Source of the DNA: Mytilisepta virgata
Taxonomy: Eukaryota; Mollusca; Bivalvia; Mytilida; Mytilidae
Reading direction: 5' to 3'
Length of the DNA stretch: 64,000 bases
Assembly: GCA_028015205.1 (NCBI GenBank)
Contig: CM051521.1
Location: 119,978,614-120,042,613 of the forward strand
A program made the translations under genes and the position numbers. The notes beneath the pieces are model-generated. The model searched no databases. It worked only from the letters and a program-made list of their open reading frames with translations, and was not told where the DNA came from. Shown here piece by piece: positions 28,101 through 44,100 of the stretch (positions within the stretch are counted from its first letter, which is position 1; each line of letters starts with the position of its first letter).

Positions 28101-31100
28101 TATACAGTTCAACATCTCTGTCTTCAAATTCATAATTTCTTAAATCTGGACCAAATTTCCATTTGTTCAACGCAGTTTTACCTTTAATGAGTTGAGTTGT
28201 AATATTATTTAATTGAAGGGCAGTTTGAAATCAGCCTGAATGAAAAAGGCCATAGATTTTAACTAAGAAATTTTACCAAAAAAAATTTAATTTGAAGTTT
28301 AACAAAAAAAAAAAAAAAATTTGTTGATTTTGTGTGTTTAATCTTGAGACCAACATATCAGGTGATAAAAGAATACCAAGAAAATAAATGGAAATGGTGA
28401 GCTGTTAAAAGGGGCATAAAATGACTTATAGATACAAAATACACAAGTCAAACAAAACCAAACACAAAATCATAAAAAAACCAACCAACGTTAAAACTAA
28501 AATTTCAACAATATGGCTTTGATAACAAGCATGAAAAAATAAATAGATATTGACTCTTAGAAACCGAGAACTGAGTCCAAACATAATAAGTAAACAATAA
28601 GAAATTTTATTTGACATTCAACTTACACATTAAAAGTACCAGTTATAATGTAGATGGACTGCAAAATAGATAGTAATAAAAAGTAAAAAATAACAAAAGT
28701 GTTTATATGACGTTCAACTTAGATGGACTGCAAATTAATAGTAGTGTGCATATCTAGTAGAAAACTGAAATTACCTAGTAGAAAACTGAAATTAAGAATT
28801 TTTAAGATTGATTCAACAGGGTCTGAGTGTCCCCAGGCTGAAATTTATATTCTGCTCAAGGCCTTGTCTGTATTGCCTTACCCTGTTAACTGCCAATAAT
28901 TTGATTGATTTGAATACTGCATTTTGATTCGCTGAACAGCATTGAGCAACATCTGTTAAATTAAATTATAAGGAATTTTTCCAATTTTTGGACAGGTTAT
29001 ACTTCAATAACATGGTTTGGGTCATTTTATGTCATTCATAAAGCGCTTTGTCGTTTTGATTATATCATATAAACTGTTCAAAAATTGGAAACATTTCTTA
29101 ATTAAAACGACGAGCTGTGACCAGTCAATCTGAAGTAGTTGCCAACTGGGCAATCATTTCCATTCTTTATGGAATGTAAGTGTTCAGCAAAGTGGTAAAC
29201 AAGGCAATGACATATCTCTCCGATATATATACCTTATGACAATATGAAATACGATTGCGTAAACCTAATTTTGATCTGTACATATAAACCTATTTTGAAT
29301 GAATTATTTGTTGTCAGGGCCAAAGATCTTATTAGTCTTTATAGTATATGGGCATGTCACACATCTGGACCTTTTACGTGACCTAGTTCCCCAGTAGTCA
29401 GTTTTGTCTGTGGAAGTGTTCGACTTGATCAAGCAACAGAAGAAGTGATTTTTGAGACTTTTCCCCTTACAATAAGCTGAGAATTAGGAATGGCATGTTT
29501 GCAAGACTTCTGATGACAAGAGGAATAGGTCATGTAGGTTGGTTTATAAAGGACTGAGGTTTCGATGCTGCCATAATCCAATTTACATGTCAACTCAAGA
29601 AACGACAATTCTGACTCACTAACAAAAAATGTTTATTTAATGATGGATGGTAAGATGAGAAGAAATCAATGAAAGAGTCTTCAGAGACTCCAAAGACATC
29701 ATCTATGTATCTTTTGATTAGGCACGCAGTGGGTCTAACAAATTTCATTTCCTCCAGGTAGCCAACAAAAATATATGCAATATTCATTCACATTTTTGTA
29801 ACCATGACCACCCCTCCTGTCTGAGAAAAATAATCTCCATTGAAATGGAAGGTATTTAGATTCAGTACCAATTCAGTCAACCTGAGAATGATATCTGAAG
29901 TAACATACAAATTGGGTCTCCTGTCAAAAAATGTGTTTTAATATATTTGATCATATCTGGAAGTCTATGGTTCAGAAGTGATGAGATTTGTGGCCAACAG
30001 TGGTAAGATTCCTTGTTGATAGACGAGGAAATCAGGTGATGCACTGTGTAGGTGCTTATTTAAAGTAAGAATGGAACATTGGTTATGCCCATTTGTTTTG
30101 TCAGGTCCTTTCAACTTTATCTTAGCATAGCTTGGGTGTATTTAGTGAAAGATATATGTGTAAGGTTTAATTACTTTAAAATAATTTTTTTACAGTAATA
30201 TAGAGAACTCTTCCATGGGATTCACTGCACCATTAAGGTTATCAGACAATACCAATATATATGTTCCTGAAAGTTATATAGTAAGTTCCCACAGTAATGT
30301 ACTATGTCATAAATAAAAATGTATTGATATCTAGGATGTACTGTTTTAATATCTAAAATGTACTGTATATTCCTTGTATTTGTTGGATATCAATTAATAT
30401 TTTTGATTTTCATTTGTTCAGTTTGTGCAGTATCAATGTCGAATAGAGCTTATAATTTGAAAATATTTTGGCATGAAGAATTTGTAGGTAGATCTTCATG
30501 AATTTAACAATGCTTGTTCAAAAGTCGTCAAAAATACATTATGGTCAATCGGGTTACTGAAAACATTGACGCCTGAGATACTAACAGCTTTATTTGTCTG
30601 TTACTGTGTAAATTTGTTCTTTCTACTATACTGGTAGTTGTATAAGTCATAACCACAAAAAGTCAGTTAAGACATGCACTTGATAATATCATATGAAAGT
30701 ATATATAATAATAAATTTCACTAAAAATTATTTGTTTTTTCTTCTGAATTTAAAGAAAAGTGTTTGAGATTATTGAAAAGATTTATGTAATATTGTAGGA
30801 TGATAGAGTAGAAGAATTGATTGACCAATATAAACTTAATGAAGACCAGTCTACAGCATTACTCAAGGTAGCCAGAATGTTTACTCAGAAAACAAATGAT
30901 ATTTTACTCATACATGGTAAGATATTCTTTTTATAAAATACCTATATTTATTATTTGTGCTGGGGCCTCGGTGGCCGAGTAGTCTAGGTAGTTCGTCATG
31001 ACTACTAATGATCACTAGCTTGTCAATACTGGGGTTGTGAGTTTGAATCTCACCTGTGGCAGGGTGTGTTCGACTCCGATCTAAATTGACAAGGATTGCC

Positions 31101-34100
31101 AATTTTCCTACCAAAGGTCGCTGGTTCTCTCCGAGTACTCCAGCTTCCTCCACCCATAAAAATTGGCCGCCGCGAAATAGCCAAATGTTTTGACCTAGAA
31201 AATAAGAAAACCAAAATAATACCCTAGAAACAACAGTTTTCACTAAACCATTGAAACTGACAACCATTGAAATAATACACAGCATTGTTTTTGTACAATA
31301 TATTTTGGTATGTACAAAAGGATCCAGAGAACACTGCCTAACATTTCAGAAAGAAGTAATTGATACACCATTTTTGTAGAGTCTGCGATTTTAGTCGCAG
31401 AAAGCTCGACATAGGGATAGTGATCCGGCGGCGGCGGCGGCGGCGTTAACTCACTTCTTAAAAGCTTTATATTTTAGAAGGTGGATGACCTGGATGCTTT
31501 ATACTTTGTATATAGATGCCTTATGTTACGAAGTTTCCGTCTGTCATATGTACATTGTCCTTGACCTCATTTTCATGGTTCAGTGACTACTTGAAAAAAA
31601 GTTAAGATTTTTTGTAATGTTAATTTCTCTCTAAGGATAACTATATTTGGTATGTGCGTACCTTGCAAGGTCCTCATCCCCATCAGACAGTTTTCAATTG
31701 ACCTCGACCCCATTTCACGGATCAGTGAACAAGGTTAAGTTTTGGTGGTCAAGTCCATGTCTCAGATACTATAAGCAATAGGTCTAGTATATTTGGTGTA
31801 TGGAAGGATTGTAAGGTGTGCATGTCCAACTGACATGAGTCATATGACCTTGACCTCATTTTCATGGTTCAGTGGTTATAGTTAAGTTTTTGTGTTTTGG
31901 CCTGTTTTTCAAGTACTGTATGCAATAGGTCTACTATATTTGGTGTATGGAAGGATTGTAAGGTGTGCATGTCCAACTGACATGAGTCATATGACCTTGA
32001 CCTCATTTTCATGGTTCAGTGGTTATAGTTAAGTTTTTGTGTTTTGCTCTGTTTTTCGAATACTGATAGCATTTACTTTCATTAGAAATACATGACAGGC
32101 GAGACATTTTTGTGTGTCCACTCTTGTTATATTATAACACAGTTATTTCCTTTATCTTTCCCAATCTTTTTGAGCAAAAAAGTAGAAAGTCACAATCAGA
32201 AGCATTTTAGTGTGTCATTTAAAAAGGAAAACTAATAACATAACCAAAAAATTTAATTAGTCTTGCTAAATTTTATTAAGTAATTATAAATATTTTTAAC
32301 ATTTGTAAAATAATAATTGGATCCTGAAATTCAAAATATGCAGAGCATACAGGTTTTATGCAATATAACTACTGGATGAATTTTAATACAAGCTTAACCT
32401 TCAATGATCACTTACTTTTACATAATGTATATTTTTGTCATAAATGAGTGAAACGAATGCTAATAGAATATATTTGATAATAATTTTATTTTTTTTCAGG
32501 TGTATTTGGTGCAGGGAAGAGTTTCTTGTTATCTGTTGTTGTATTATTTTTAGTTTGGTTATTTGAGAAGAATGATACTTACACACCTGGTATTCCGTTT
32601 CCATGGAAACTTGTCATTGCATCAACAACAAATGTTGCTGTAGATAGAATACTCAATGGGTAAAAGTTTTAATTAAAGTATGTAGTGACATCGACAGTGT
32701 TGGAAGACGATGATTTCCTACTGAAGACTAAACTTTTAAAAAAAAGAGATGTAGGACAGAGGAATATCATCTAAAGGGTCACAGTTTTCTCTCTGATTGT
32801 CTGACAATAAAATAATGAGGGTTAAATTCTCTTATCTTACATATTTCTGTATAATGTCTTACAATACATACTCAAAGAATTGAATGGAATGGACTAGAAA
32901 TTAAAAAGGCCACCATGACAAAACTTGTTCTACAAAATGAAAATGAAGGATTCTTGAGAAAAACAAACACAATCATCAGAAAGATCATGCCTAATTTCAT
33001 TTTAAGCTGAAAGTTCTTCCAAATCATTTTGATTGATGTTGTGATCTCAGATTACCCTTTGAAGTGGTCTCCGATGTTTAAAAACTGGCCCTGAAATAAA
33101 GACCAAACGTTTTGGTAGTCCTGTTGTATACTACTATTTAGTGGGGAAAAACTGTCCAGAATACATAGAAGGATTTGGTATATAGTATTTTTTAAGTAAT
33201 TGAGTTTCTCTAGATTTTAGTGATTTAAAAAGGTGTATATCTAAAACAATAAAATAAGTATCTTTATCCATTTATTAATTTATTTCACTTGATAGTAAAA
33301 TTGATTCATTCTCTTTCACCTCATTTTGTAGCTGTAAGTTATATTTCACCCAACAGTAGTTATAAAACTTCTGTATTCTGACTTAGTATTCAAAAGGTTA
33401 GTTTCTGCTCATATCTACCAAAGTTATTAGAAGTACTCCAGTTCAGAATTGCAGAGATGACATATGTATGACTACTCACAAAGATGAAATATTTTGTTTC
33501 ATGGATAGGAAATACCTGTTCACAGAGTTGATTTATACCGATTAGTTGGTATTGAAAAAAAATTATCGGTGGTATCTACCTATTAGATACTATAATTTAA
33601 AACAAGGTACAAACAGTGAACATAATACATGTTAAATGTCTTCACAGCTAACCCAGCATATTTTTGACCTTCCAAAACAGCTCATTTGTATGATGAATGT
33701 CTTGAATATGAATACAATACTTGAATTTAAACTGTTTTTATTTAATGCCTCAGAATCCTTTACATTAACATAAAAATTTATTATGGTATATTAACTTTAA
33801 ATATCGTTAGATTTATTTAAATACATGTATTGGTTTTTTCAGGTTACTTGCACTTGGTTTTGAAGATTTTGTTCGAGTTGGAAGTGTAAAGAAAATATCT
33901 AAACCAGTATTGCCATTTAGGTATAAAACGTATTAAAATATCATTGGACGAGTCTATCAAAAACAAGGATTGATAAACAAAGTTTGAAACAATATATGTA
34001 ATAATTGTATTATACTCTATCCCCACACACCTATTAATATGACTGAATTATACTCTATTCCCACACACCTATCAATATGACTGAATTATACTCTATTGCC

Positions 34101-37100
34101 ACACACCTATCAATGTGACTGAATTATACTCTATTCCACACACCTATCAATATGACTGAATTATACTCTATTGCCACACACCTATCAATATGACTGTATT
34201 ATACTCTATTACCACACACCTATCAATATGACTGAATTATACTCTATTGCCACACACCTATCAATATGACTGAATTATACTCTATTGCCACACACCTATC
34301 AATATGACTGAATTATACTCTATTCCTACACACCTATCAATATGACTGAATTATACTCTATTCCTACACACCTATCAATATGACTGAATTATACTCTATT
34401 GCCACACACCTATCAATATGACTGAATTATACTCTATTCCTACACACCTATCAATATGACTGAATTATACTCTATTGCCACACACCTATCAATATGACTG
34501 AATTATACTCTATTCCTACACACCTATCAATATGACTGAATTATACTCTATTGCCACACACCTATCAATATGACTGAATTATACTCTATTCCTACACACC
34601 TATCAATATGACTGAATTATACTCTATTGCCACACACCTATCAATATGACTGAATTATACTCTATTCCTACACACCTATCAATATGACTGAATTATACTC
34701 TATTCCCACACACCTATCAATATGACTGTATTATACTCTATTACCACACACCTATCAATATGACTGAATAATACTCTATTGCCACACACCTATCAATATG
34801 ACTGAATTATACTCTATTCCTACACACCTATCAATATGACTGAATTATACTCTATTGCCACACACCTATCAATATGACTGAATTATACTCTATTCCTACA
34901 CACCTATCAATATGACTGAATTATACTCTATTGCCACACACCTATCAATATGACTGAATTATACTCTTTTCCTACACACCTATCAATATGACTGAATTAT
35001 ACTCTATTGCCACACACCTATCAATATGACTGAATTATACTCTATTCCTACACACCTATCAATATGACTGAATTATACTCTATTCCTACACACCTATCAA
35101 TATGACTGAATTATACTCTATTCCTACACACCTATCAATATGACTGAATTATACTCTATTCCTACACACCTATCAATATGACTGAATTATACTCTATTGC
35201 CACACACCTATCAATATGACTGAATTATACTCTATTCCTACACACCTATCAATATGACTGAATTATACTCTATTCCTACACACCTATCAATATGACTGAA
35301 TTATACTCTATTCCTACACACCTATCAATATGACTGAATTATACTCTATTCCTACACACCTATCAATATGACTGAATTATACTCTATTGCCACACACCTA
35401 TCAATATGACTGAATTATACTCTATTCCTACACACCTATCAATATGACTGAATTATACTCTATTGCCACACACCTATCAATATGACTGAATTATACTCTA
35501 TTCCTACACACCTATCAATATGACTGAATTATACTCTATTGCCACACACCTATCAATATGACTGAATTATACTCTATTCCTACACACCTATCAATATGAC
35601 TGAATTATACTCTATTCCCACACACCTATCAATATGACTGAATTATACTCTATTGCCACACACCTATCAATATGACTGTATTATACTCTATTGCCACACA
35701 CCTATCAATATGACTGAATAATACTCTATTGCCACACACCTATCAATATGACTGAATTATACTCTATTGCCACACACCTATCAATATGACTGAATTATAC
35801 TCTATTCCTACACACCTATCAATATGACTGAATTATACTCTATTGCCACACACCTATCAATATGACTGAATTATACTCTATTCCTACACACCTATCAATA
35901 TGACTGAATTATACTCTATTGCCACACACCTATCAATATGACTGAATTATACTCTATTCCTACACACCTATCAATATGACTGAATTATACTCTATTGCCA
36001 CACACCTATCAATATGACTGAATTATACTCTATTCCTACACACCTATCAATATGACTGAATTATACTCTATTGCCACACACCTATCAATATGACTGAATT
36101 ATACTCTATTCCTACACACCTATCAATATGACTGAATTATACTCTATTCCTACACACCTATCAATATGACTGAATTATACTCTATTCCTACACACCTATC
36201 AATATGACTGAATTATACTCTATTCCTACACACCTATCAATATGACTGAATTATACTCTATTCCTACACACCTATCAATATGACTGAATTATACTCTATT
36301 GCCACACACCTATCAATATGACTGAATTATACTCTATTCCTACACACCTATCAATATGACTGAATTATACTCTATTGCCACACACCTATCAATATGACTG
36401 AATTATACTCTATTCCTACACACCTATCAATATGACTGAATTATACTCTATTCCTACACACCTATCAATATGACTGAATTATACTCTATTCCTACACACC
36501 TATCAATATGACTGAATTATACTCTATTCCTACACACCTATCAATATGACTGAATTATACTCTATTCCTACACACCTATCAATATGACTGAATTATACTC
36601 TATTCCCACACACCTATCAATATGACTGAATTATACTCTATTCCCACACACCTATCAATATAACTGAATTATACTCTATTATTCCCACACACCTATCAAT
36701 ATAACTGAATTATACTCTATTATTCCCACACACCTATCAATATGACTGAATTATACTCTATTCCCACACACCTATCAATATAACTGAATTATACTCTATT
36801 ATTCCCACACACCTATCAATATAACTGAATTATATTCTATTATTCCCACACACCTATCAATATGACTGAATTATACTCTATTCCCACACACCTATCAATA
36901 TAACTGAATTATACTCTATTATTCCCACACACCTATCAATATAACTGAATTATACTCTATTATTCCCACACACCTATCAATAAGACTGAATACCATTTTA
37001 TGGTTGTATCAATTTATGGTGTTGTTTCTGTTAATTTTCTTCTATTCTTCAGAACTATAATACGTATATAATTATATATTTTTTTTAATACTAAGATTAA

Positions 37101-38094
37101 GTTCCGTTTGAAAGTGTTATTTGCAAAATGTACTGGTATCAAAGCATGACAAGTATAATTTGAATTTAAAAAGTGAATGTTTGTCAACCTTCCAGCAGGA
37201 ATTTTTTGGGCAAATACCCATTACAAATATGACATCCCTGTATTTCATAATAGAAGATTCACATAAATCTTTTGTATAATTTATTGCTTATATTGTAGTG
37301 TACATGCCACAGGATCAGATAGCCAGGAATTAAAGGATTTACAAATGATGTTAAGGAGTGGTGAACTGACAGCTGCAGAAAAACAGTAAGTTAGGCCTCT
37401 TTACAATGTTAAGGAGTGGTGAACTAACAGCTGCAGAAAAACATTAAGTTAGGCCTCTCTACAATGTTAGAATTTGAAGAATTTGAGCATAATTATTATA
37501 ACAATAATTACTACTGGATTTTGATCTTCTGGTTTAAGGTGGAATTAATTTCTAGTTATAGTTACCTTATGCCGAAATTTTTGATAGTCATGTCAAAAGA
37601 CATAATTTTTTGTTCCAAGTACATAGTTTACTGTCCCTTAGATATTAAACAAAATGACTTCTGACTTTATATCACTACTTTTTAAACAAAAAATTTTATA
37701 AAAATTGAGATAATGTATTTTAGCATCCTGTTTCCATAAAGTTATTTTCTGTCTGATTTCAGAAGTGTGAGGCAAAGTATTGAGAAGCATAAGCTCGGAG
37801 AAAACAGGAAGGTAAATTATTAATTTAACTTGCTTTTTTGTCCCCAGCGACAACATGAAAAGGGACTTTGTTGTTTTTATCACATTGTATCATATGTATC
37901 AAATAATTTTTCTTTTATGGTTAGAATATGAAAACTTTATTAATTGTTGCCATTTAAATGTTTGGATGATTGATTTGTATATAAATATATATTGTATTTT
38001 GATGTATGAATGTTAACTGTATACATGTATCTTGTTTGAGGGCCTCAATGAAAATTAGACTAGTTCTAATTGAGTTACCCTCTTTAAATAAAGA

Positions 38095-38127
<33 letters not shown>

Positions 38128-41100
38128 GCATACTTTGTTGACACAACTCCCCTGAAACTACTTTGCAGATTTCGTTTATATTTTGCAAGATTGTTACCTA
38201 TGATCTGATGATGGTCACACTAGACTGCCATTTTGATTCATTTATTTTTTTCAAGAGTTATGGGACTTTGTTGTATTTTATCACATTGTATCATATGCAT
38301 ACCTTGTGGACACAACTCCAAGGCTGATTTGGTATATATTTTGCAGGATTGTTACCTTTGATGTGAAGTTTATCATACTATACTGCCATTTTGATTTATT
38401 GATTTTTATACGCCTATCATAGACGGGATGTATTATGGTATACCAATGTCCGTCCGTCGATCCATCCATCCGTCTGTCAACACTTCGTACCATAACTCAA
38501 ATTTGCTTCAATCAATTCTCATGAAATTTTAACAAAACATAAGGATTGATGGAAGGAAGTACCCTTATGGTTTTGATGATTTTCAATTTTGTCATTCTCG
38601 AGTTATGGGACTTAGGTTGTCCAAATATAAGCAATTTTTCAAATTTAGCATACGAACTCCAGTATGCCATGACTGATTTTCTTCAGACTTTAACGAACTT
38701 TAACAAAGTTTTAACAAATGATGGTCTGAGGATCTGTATACTTTTTGAACGATTTTCATTTTTGTTGTTCCAGAGATATGGCGACTTAGATTGTCCAAAT
38801 ATAAGCAATTTTTCAAATTTAGCGCACGAACTCCAGTATGCCTTGACTGATTTTCTTCAGACTTTAACGAACTTTAACAAAGTTTAACAAATGATGGTCT
38901 GAGGATCTGTATACTTTTTGATGATTTTCAATTTTGTCGTTACAGAGTTATGGAACTTAGATTGTCCAATAAAAAAATAGAATTAGAAAGCTCTTTTTTT
39001 CTGAAACTATATCAAAATTTTTTAAAAAAAAAAGGTTTCATAATCCAACATTTTGCAGGAAAGTATAATCTTTTCTTACAGTATCAAGGTTCTATGTTTG
39101 GATATATTTTCTGATTGTCACAGACTTAAATATTAGGCTACCTTTTCTTATTAGTTCATATGGACAAAAGGTTGCTGAACAGATTAACATAGGATTGTAT
39201 TGTAAATTAATTTAAAGATCTTTTTGTCTGAAAGCAATGCACAGTTGGATCCATATTGGCAGTGTTAGTCTTAATGCTGTCCTCTCAGAATCAAATCAAT
39301 TAACAGTTGAGATGCTACAGTCAAATATATAGTTATGTTTTAGGCAGGCAGAAAAAATCTAATTCAGCAGTACAGGCTTCTGGGAGCCTCTAATATGTAT
39401 TAGCCATTTGAGTATCTTAGAAAAAATGCATGAAAGCATGTTATTTTTATTTAAACAGAGACTTAGTAAAGTACGAGTTGTGGGAGTGACATGTGCCTCG
39501 TGTTCTTCGCCAAGTCTTAAAGACATGCAGTTTCCAGTACGTATCATTTTCACACATAACTGTAAATTCAGACATTTATTATTTCAAATCTTTGTGACCA
39601 ATACATAGTATTATTAGATTAAAAGATTAATGTAAAAAGAAGTGCCTAATCAATGTTACTAGCAAAATTTAAATGCACCTTTTAGTTAGTCTGATGGTCA
39701 TTTTCTCATTACCGGTAAGCAATTATTTTGGTGAATTTGATTAATCTGATTATAACTGATAATCCAGTTTTTTTCTACAGGTAGTTTTGTTAGATGAGTG
39801 CTCTCAGATGACTGAACCAGCCTCAATGTTACCTGTATCAAAATTTAAGTGTCAGAAATTAATGTTGGTTGGTGATCCAAAGGTACATTAGCTGTGAAAT
39901 AAAGGATAGTTTGTAGTCCTATGTTACCTAAGAGAAGGGAATTAAGAAGTATATTATGTAAAATAATTCTGGTTAAACTCCTGAGTGTCCAAATTCCCAA
40001 ATACTACATTTTATCCAATTTTTTTTTATCCCTTTAAACTTTATTTAATTTGAGGAAGACTGAAAGTCTTATTTATTGTTTTGGTATATACAGTGATAAT
40101 TTGGTGGTTTCCTGATTGGTCACTATATATTGTGGTCATTACAAAGACTAAGGCCACTATTTGCCACACGATTTTATCGAGGCATGCCACTATATATCGA
40201 GTTTTAATCATGGTGCTACCATGGTCGGTCAGTCCAACACTGTAGAATATCATAGCAGATCGTGGTGACTTTGGTCAGGTAAATGATTAATAAACACCGG
40301 TGTCAAAGTTAATCTGTCCATTACCTTATGACAATCGAAGCGAATCTCCTTTAAGTTACGTAACAACTTGTTGAAAAGTAGATTAACAGGTGGATTAATT
40401 AATAAATTCCTGATCCAAAGTATATTGCTATATATCAAATAATTCTTGGTGTTTAAAAATTACGCAAGTCAAGAAAAATACAAAACACATTTTTTAGGTT
40501 CTTGTATTGCTTGTATTTGGAAATTTTACCTTTGTAGTTCTGATGGATAAGCAATGTTTTGATATTTAAAATATCCACTGTAGACCTTCTATGACTATTT
40601 ATTCGATAGATATATATATATATAATTAACTTAATCATTCTTTGAAACTATGCTTTAATCATAAGCTGGCAATTAAAACATGTAATTTGGAATAAAAGGT
40701 GTTTGGAAAGAAAACCAATGTTACCGATTAATATCACACTGGGACATGCAACCACTGCCACGTTCCATGCCATGATGTAGCCACGATGTTGTCAGCGTGG
40801 CCGGCAACAATAATACTTGGTCAGATTGCCACAGAAAAATAATGTATTTACCAAAACCACGCTGCAAGATCTGTAACATCAAATTCTCCTTCTAGTCGCT
40901 TGTAGGTTTCAATTTTTCTACACTATGATCACTATACACATGTAGCTGACATATTGAAAATTGAAAATCTATCATGAGTGTAGAAATATCGTAACCCACT
41001 CGCAATACAAGGAGAACCTATATTTATTGTTTTGATTTTGACATTCATTTTATAGCAATTAGATCCTACAATCCAAGGCAGTGAATCATCAACAGATCAA

Positions 41101-44100
41101 GGATTAGAACAGACTCTGTTTGACAGACTTATGCTGATGGTAATGATTCATAATAGATTTAATAAGTAGTAGGCAAAATACAGGTTTTCTTATTGATTTT
41201 AATGAACCTGTATCTTAATTTTAAATTTAAAAAAAAAAAGTTAATTGCACAAAGTCCCTTCTTTTGAAGAATTTTAAATGAAGGATATTTTGTACATTGT
41301 GGTTCACATATATTTGTAAGTACAATGTATGGAAGAATAAGCTGATAAAATCAAACATAAGTAAGTGAAAGTTTGTTGATGGAAAAAAAATTTTAATGTG
41401 TGCTGTAGAGAATAGAATATAATACCATTTTATTTTCATGATACGTTACTTAATCTTTCCTTATCAACAGGGACACAGACCAGTCATGTTACATACACAA
41501 TATAGATGTCACCCCAAAATCAGTAAGGTGTCCAATTCTCTATTTTATGGTGACCAGTTAAATGATGGAGTATCACAGTCAGACAGGATACCAGTAATGG
41601 TCAGTTATTAGTATGTTATTTATGTCAATAGATTCTTTTGAATGTTATACTTGAAGTGTGTTGATAATATATTTTTTCTTTTACTCAGAAAATTTTTGTT
41701 TTGTTTCTAGAGAACAGAAGCTCACAATAAGTATTAAGAAAGTATAATATGATTTCTTAACTTTAAAAGTTTGCAAAGTGCTTTTCTTTGGATTTTGGTT
41801 TTTTAATGTAGGAAGAGTTGCCTGCCCTTTGTTTCTATGATGTAGCCAATGGTATAGAACAAGGCGATAGTGATGGTAGCTTTTACAATGATAAAGAGGC
41901 AGAATTTATTGTATTTCTTATTGAAGTAATGATTTTCCATGATGTAGAGCCTGACAGGATAGGGGTTATCTCCCTTTATAAATCTCAGATGTATAAAATT
42001 ATTACATTACTTGGAACAAACAAGTAAGTTAGGCTATAAGTATTCAATTCCTTATTTCTTAAGTTATTTAAAACACACTAGATATAAACTATAAAACTCT
42101 AAATTTATGAAAATATTCCCATACTGCAGAGTTAGAGAAATAATTAATTCAAACCACACATATGAAAAACTTTCTGTCTAAAAACTTGTCAAAATTTGTC
42201 AATATGCAGAATAAAACTGTCTTTGTTTCTTATACTATATAATATATTTAAATACCCTACACGGTAAAACTGCTTGTCAAATTGATAGAACTTTGTTGTG
42301 AATATAATTATTATTTATTTCTTTGTTGACTCCTTATAATGGATATTTGTTTGATTAATATCATTTAGAATTTTATGTTTATCAAGTCAAGCAATTTCTT
42401 TTTCGAGTATGGTTAGGCTTTAAAAGAATGGATGTGAAAACAAACTTTTATGTATATACAATGAGTAAACAAGTTACATCTATATTCTTACAACTCTGTA
42501 ATACAAAATTCATGCAGACATTTGTTAAATGTTCAAATATATGAAAATTACTGGTATTGCTGTTCTTCATTTCAAAGTCACAGTCATTGATGCTTAAACA
42601 ATAGGCTAATTATTATACCTTACAAAACAACTGCTAGCAACAGTTTGGGTTGAATTCTTTACTCTTATTCAGCAAATCTATATCTTTGTATTGTAGGATA
42701 TAGAATATAGAATATTTATTTTACTATGATGTCTTTTAAAGGTATTTAAAGTTATAAGTTATAGATTAGATTCCTGTATTTTTTTCAAATTATGTAATGT
42801 TAGAAGAACTTTTTTATGGATAGAAACTGCAGAGAATTGAAAGCTGTAATGGTATCAACAGTGGATGCTTTCCAGGGAGGAGAAAAGGATGTCATTATTT
42901 TGTCTTGTGTTAGAACTAGAAATGTTGGCTTTATTGACAATGAAAAGTAAGTCAGAGTGCTGTTTGTTAAATTACAAAATATTAAGGTATAGAGATAAAG
43001 GCTATTGGTATTTTTTGCTAAACTGCTTCATATTGCTAAGTGGGCTATTGTTATCACTTTTAATTCAGTATTCTCTGGATTCATTGGAAGTAACTTTTGG
43101 TAGTCCATTGTTATAAATTGGGTCTTGTGTTCTAGACCTTTGAATTATGTAACCACTATTACAAAAAAGATAAAAAATAGAAAAATCAACAAAATATTTA
43201 AAAATATTTTCCTCTGAAACTAGAGTTTCATAAACTGAATTGAATACAGATCATTCTTGGTTTTCTGTAGGAGAACAAATGTGGCATTAACAAGGGCTAA
43301 ACACCATCTGTTAATAGTAGGAAATGAAAACAATTTAATGAAGAACAAACTGTGGAAACAGATTATACAGCATTGTAAAGGTATGTCACCGTGTACATTT
43401 CACTTTCTGTTTTCATCTCATTAACATTTGTAATCATAAATATTATCCTTACTAGAAAGTATCCCATTGCATAAAATATTATAAAAATGATATCCCAAAT
43501 TATATCCCTTAAGATTATTTTATCTTAATGATACAAACTTTTTCCTGGAAATAATTTTGATCCCTTGTGTGAATACAATTTTATTAAGTAAATGATATCC
43601 TGTGAAATAAGATTTTCCTGGAAAAATTATTATACCCACTGCAAACATAGTTTGGGGAGTATATAGGAATCAGCCTGTCTGTCTGTCTGTCTGTCTGTCT
43701 GTCCAGAATTTTTTTGTACCTGCAGTTTTTTCAAACATGCCTTATCAGAGGTTAATGAAACTTTGCATACTGTTAGATACTAGTATGTAGATGTGCGCAT
43801 GCAAAGCAATGTTCCATGTGTTGTCCGCAACTCCTCCTACATTACTTGCATGATTCTCATGAAATTTTATGGAGTTTTAGATCACTATATGTGCATATTG
43901 TCTGGTTTTTATGTTTGGCCGAGTACTTTGAAAAATATGATGATTTGAACTTTGTGTAGGCTTCAAAACAGACATGTTGCTGCAGGGGGTATTAATCCCT
44001 TTCAAGACAGTTCTAGTTGTGTTGGATAAATGAACAGTATATCTGACACTAGATAGTTAATCATATGAATACTAATATAGTGTGTTTAATATTGTATTTT

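Noticed and set aside
34007..36990. CRISPR-like look of the 38-bp direct repeats
   Set aside because: Units are contiguous with no unique spacers, and the window is plainly eukaryotic with spliced genes. It is a satellite.
33843..36990. Origin of the 38-bp satellite from the exon end at 33920
   Set aside because: Only a very short resemblance (tattgcca) exists, too weak to place it with the three donor-derived arrays.
42865..43116. 83-residue plus-strand frame overlapping the motif V exon
   Set aside because: It is in a different frame from VSTVDAFQGG and runs into the intron; the splice-supported frame is the real one.
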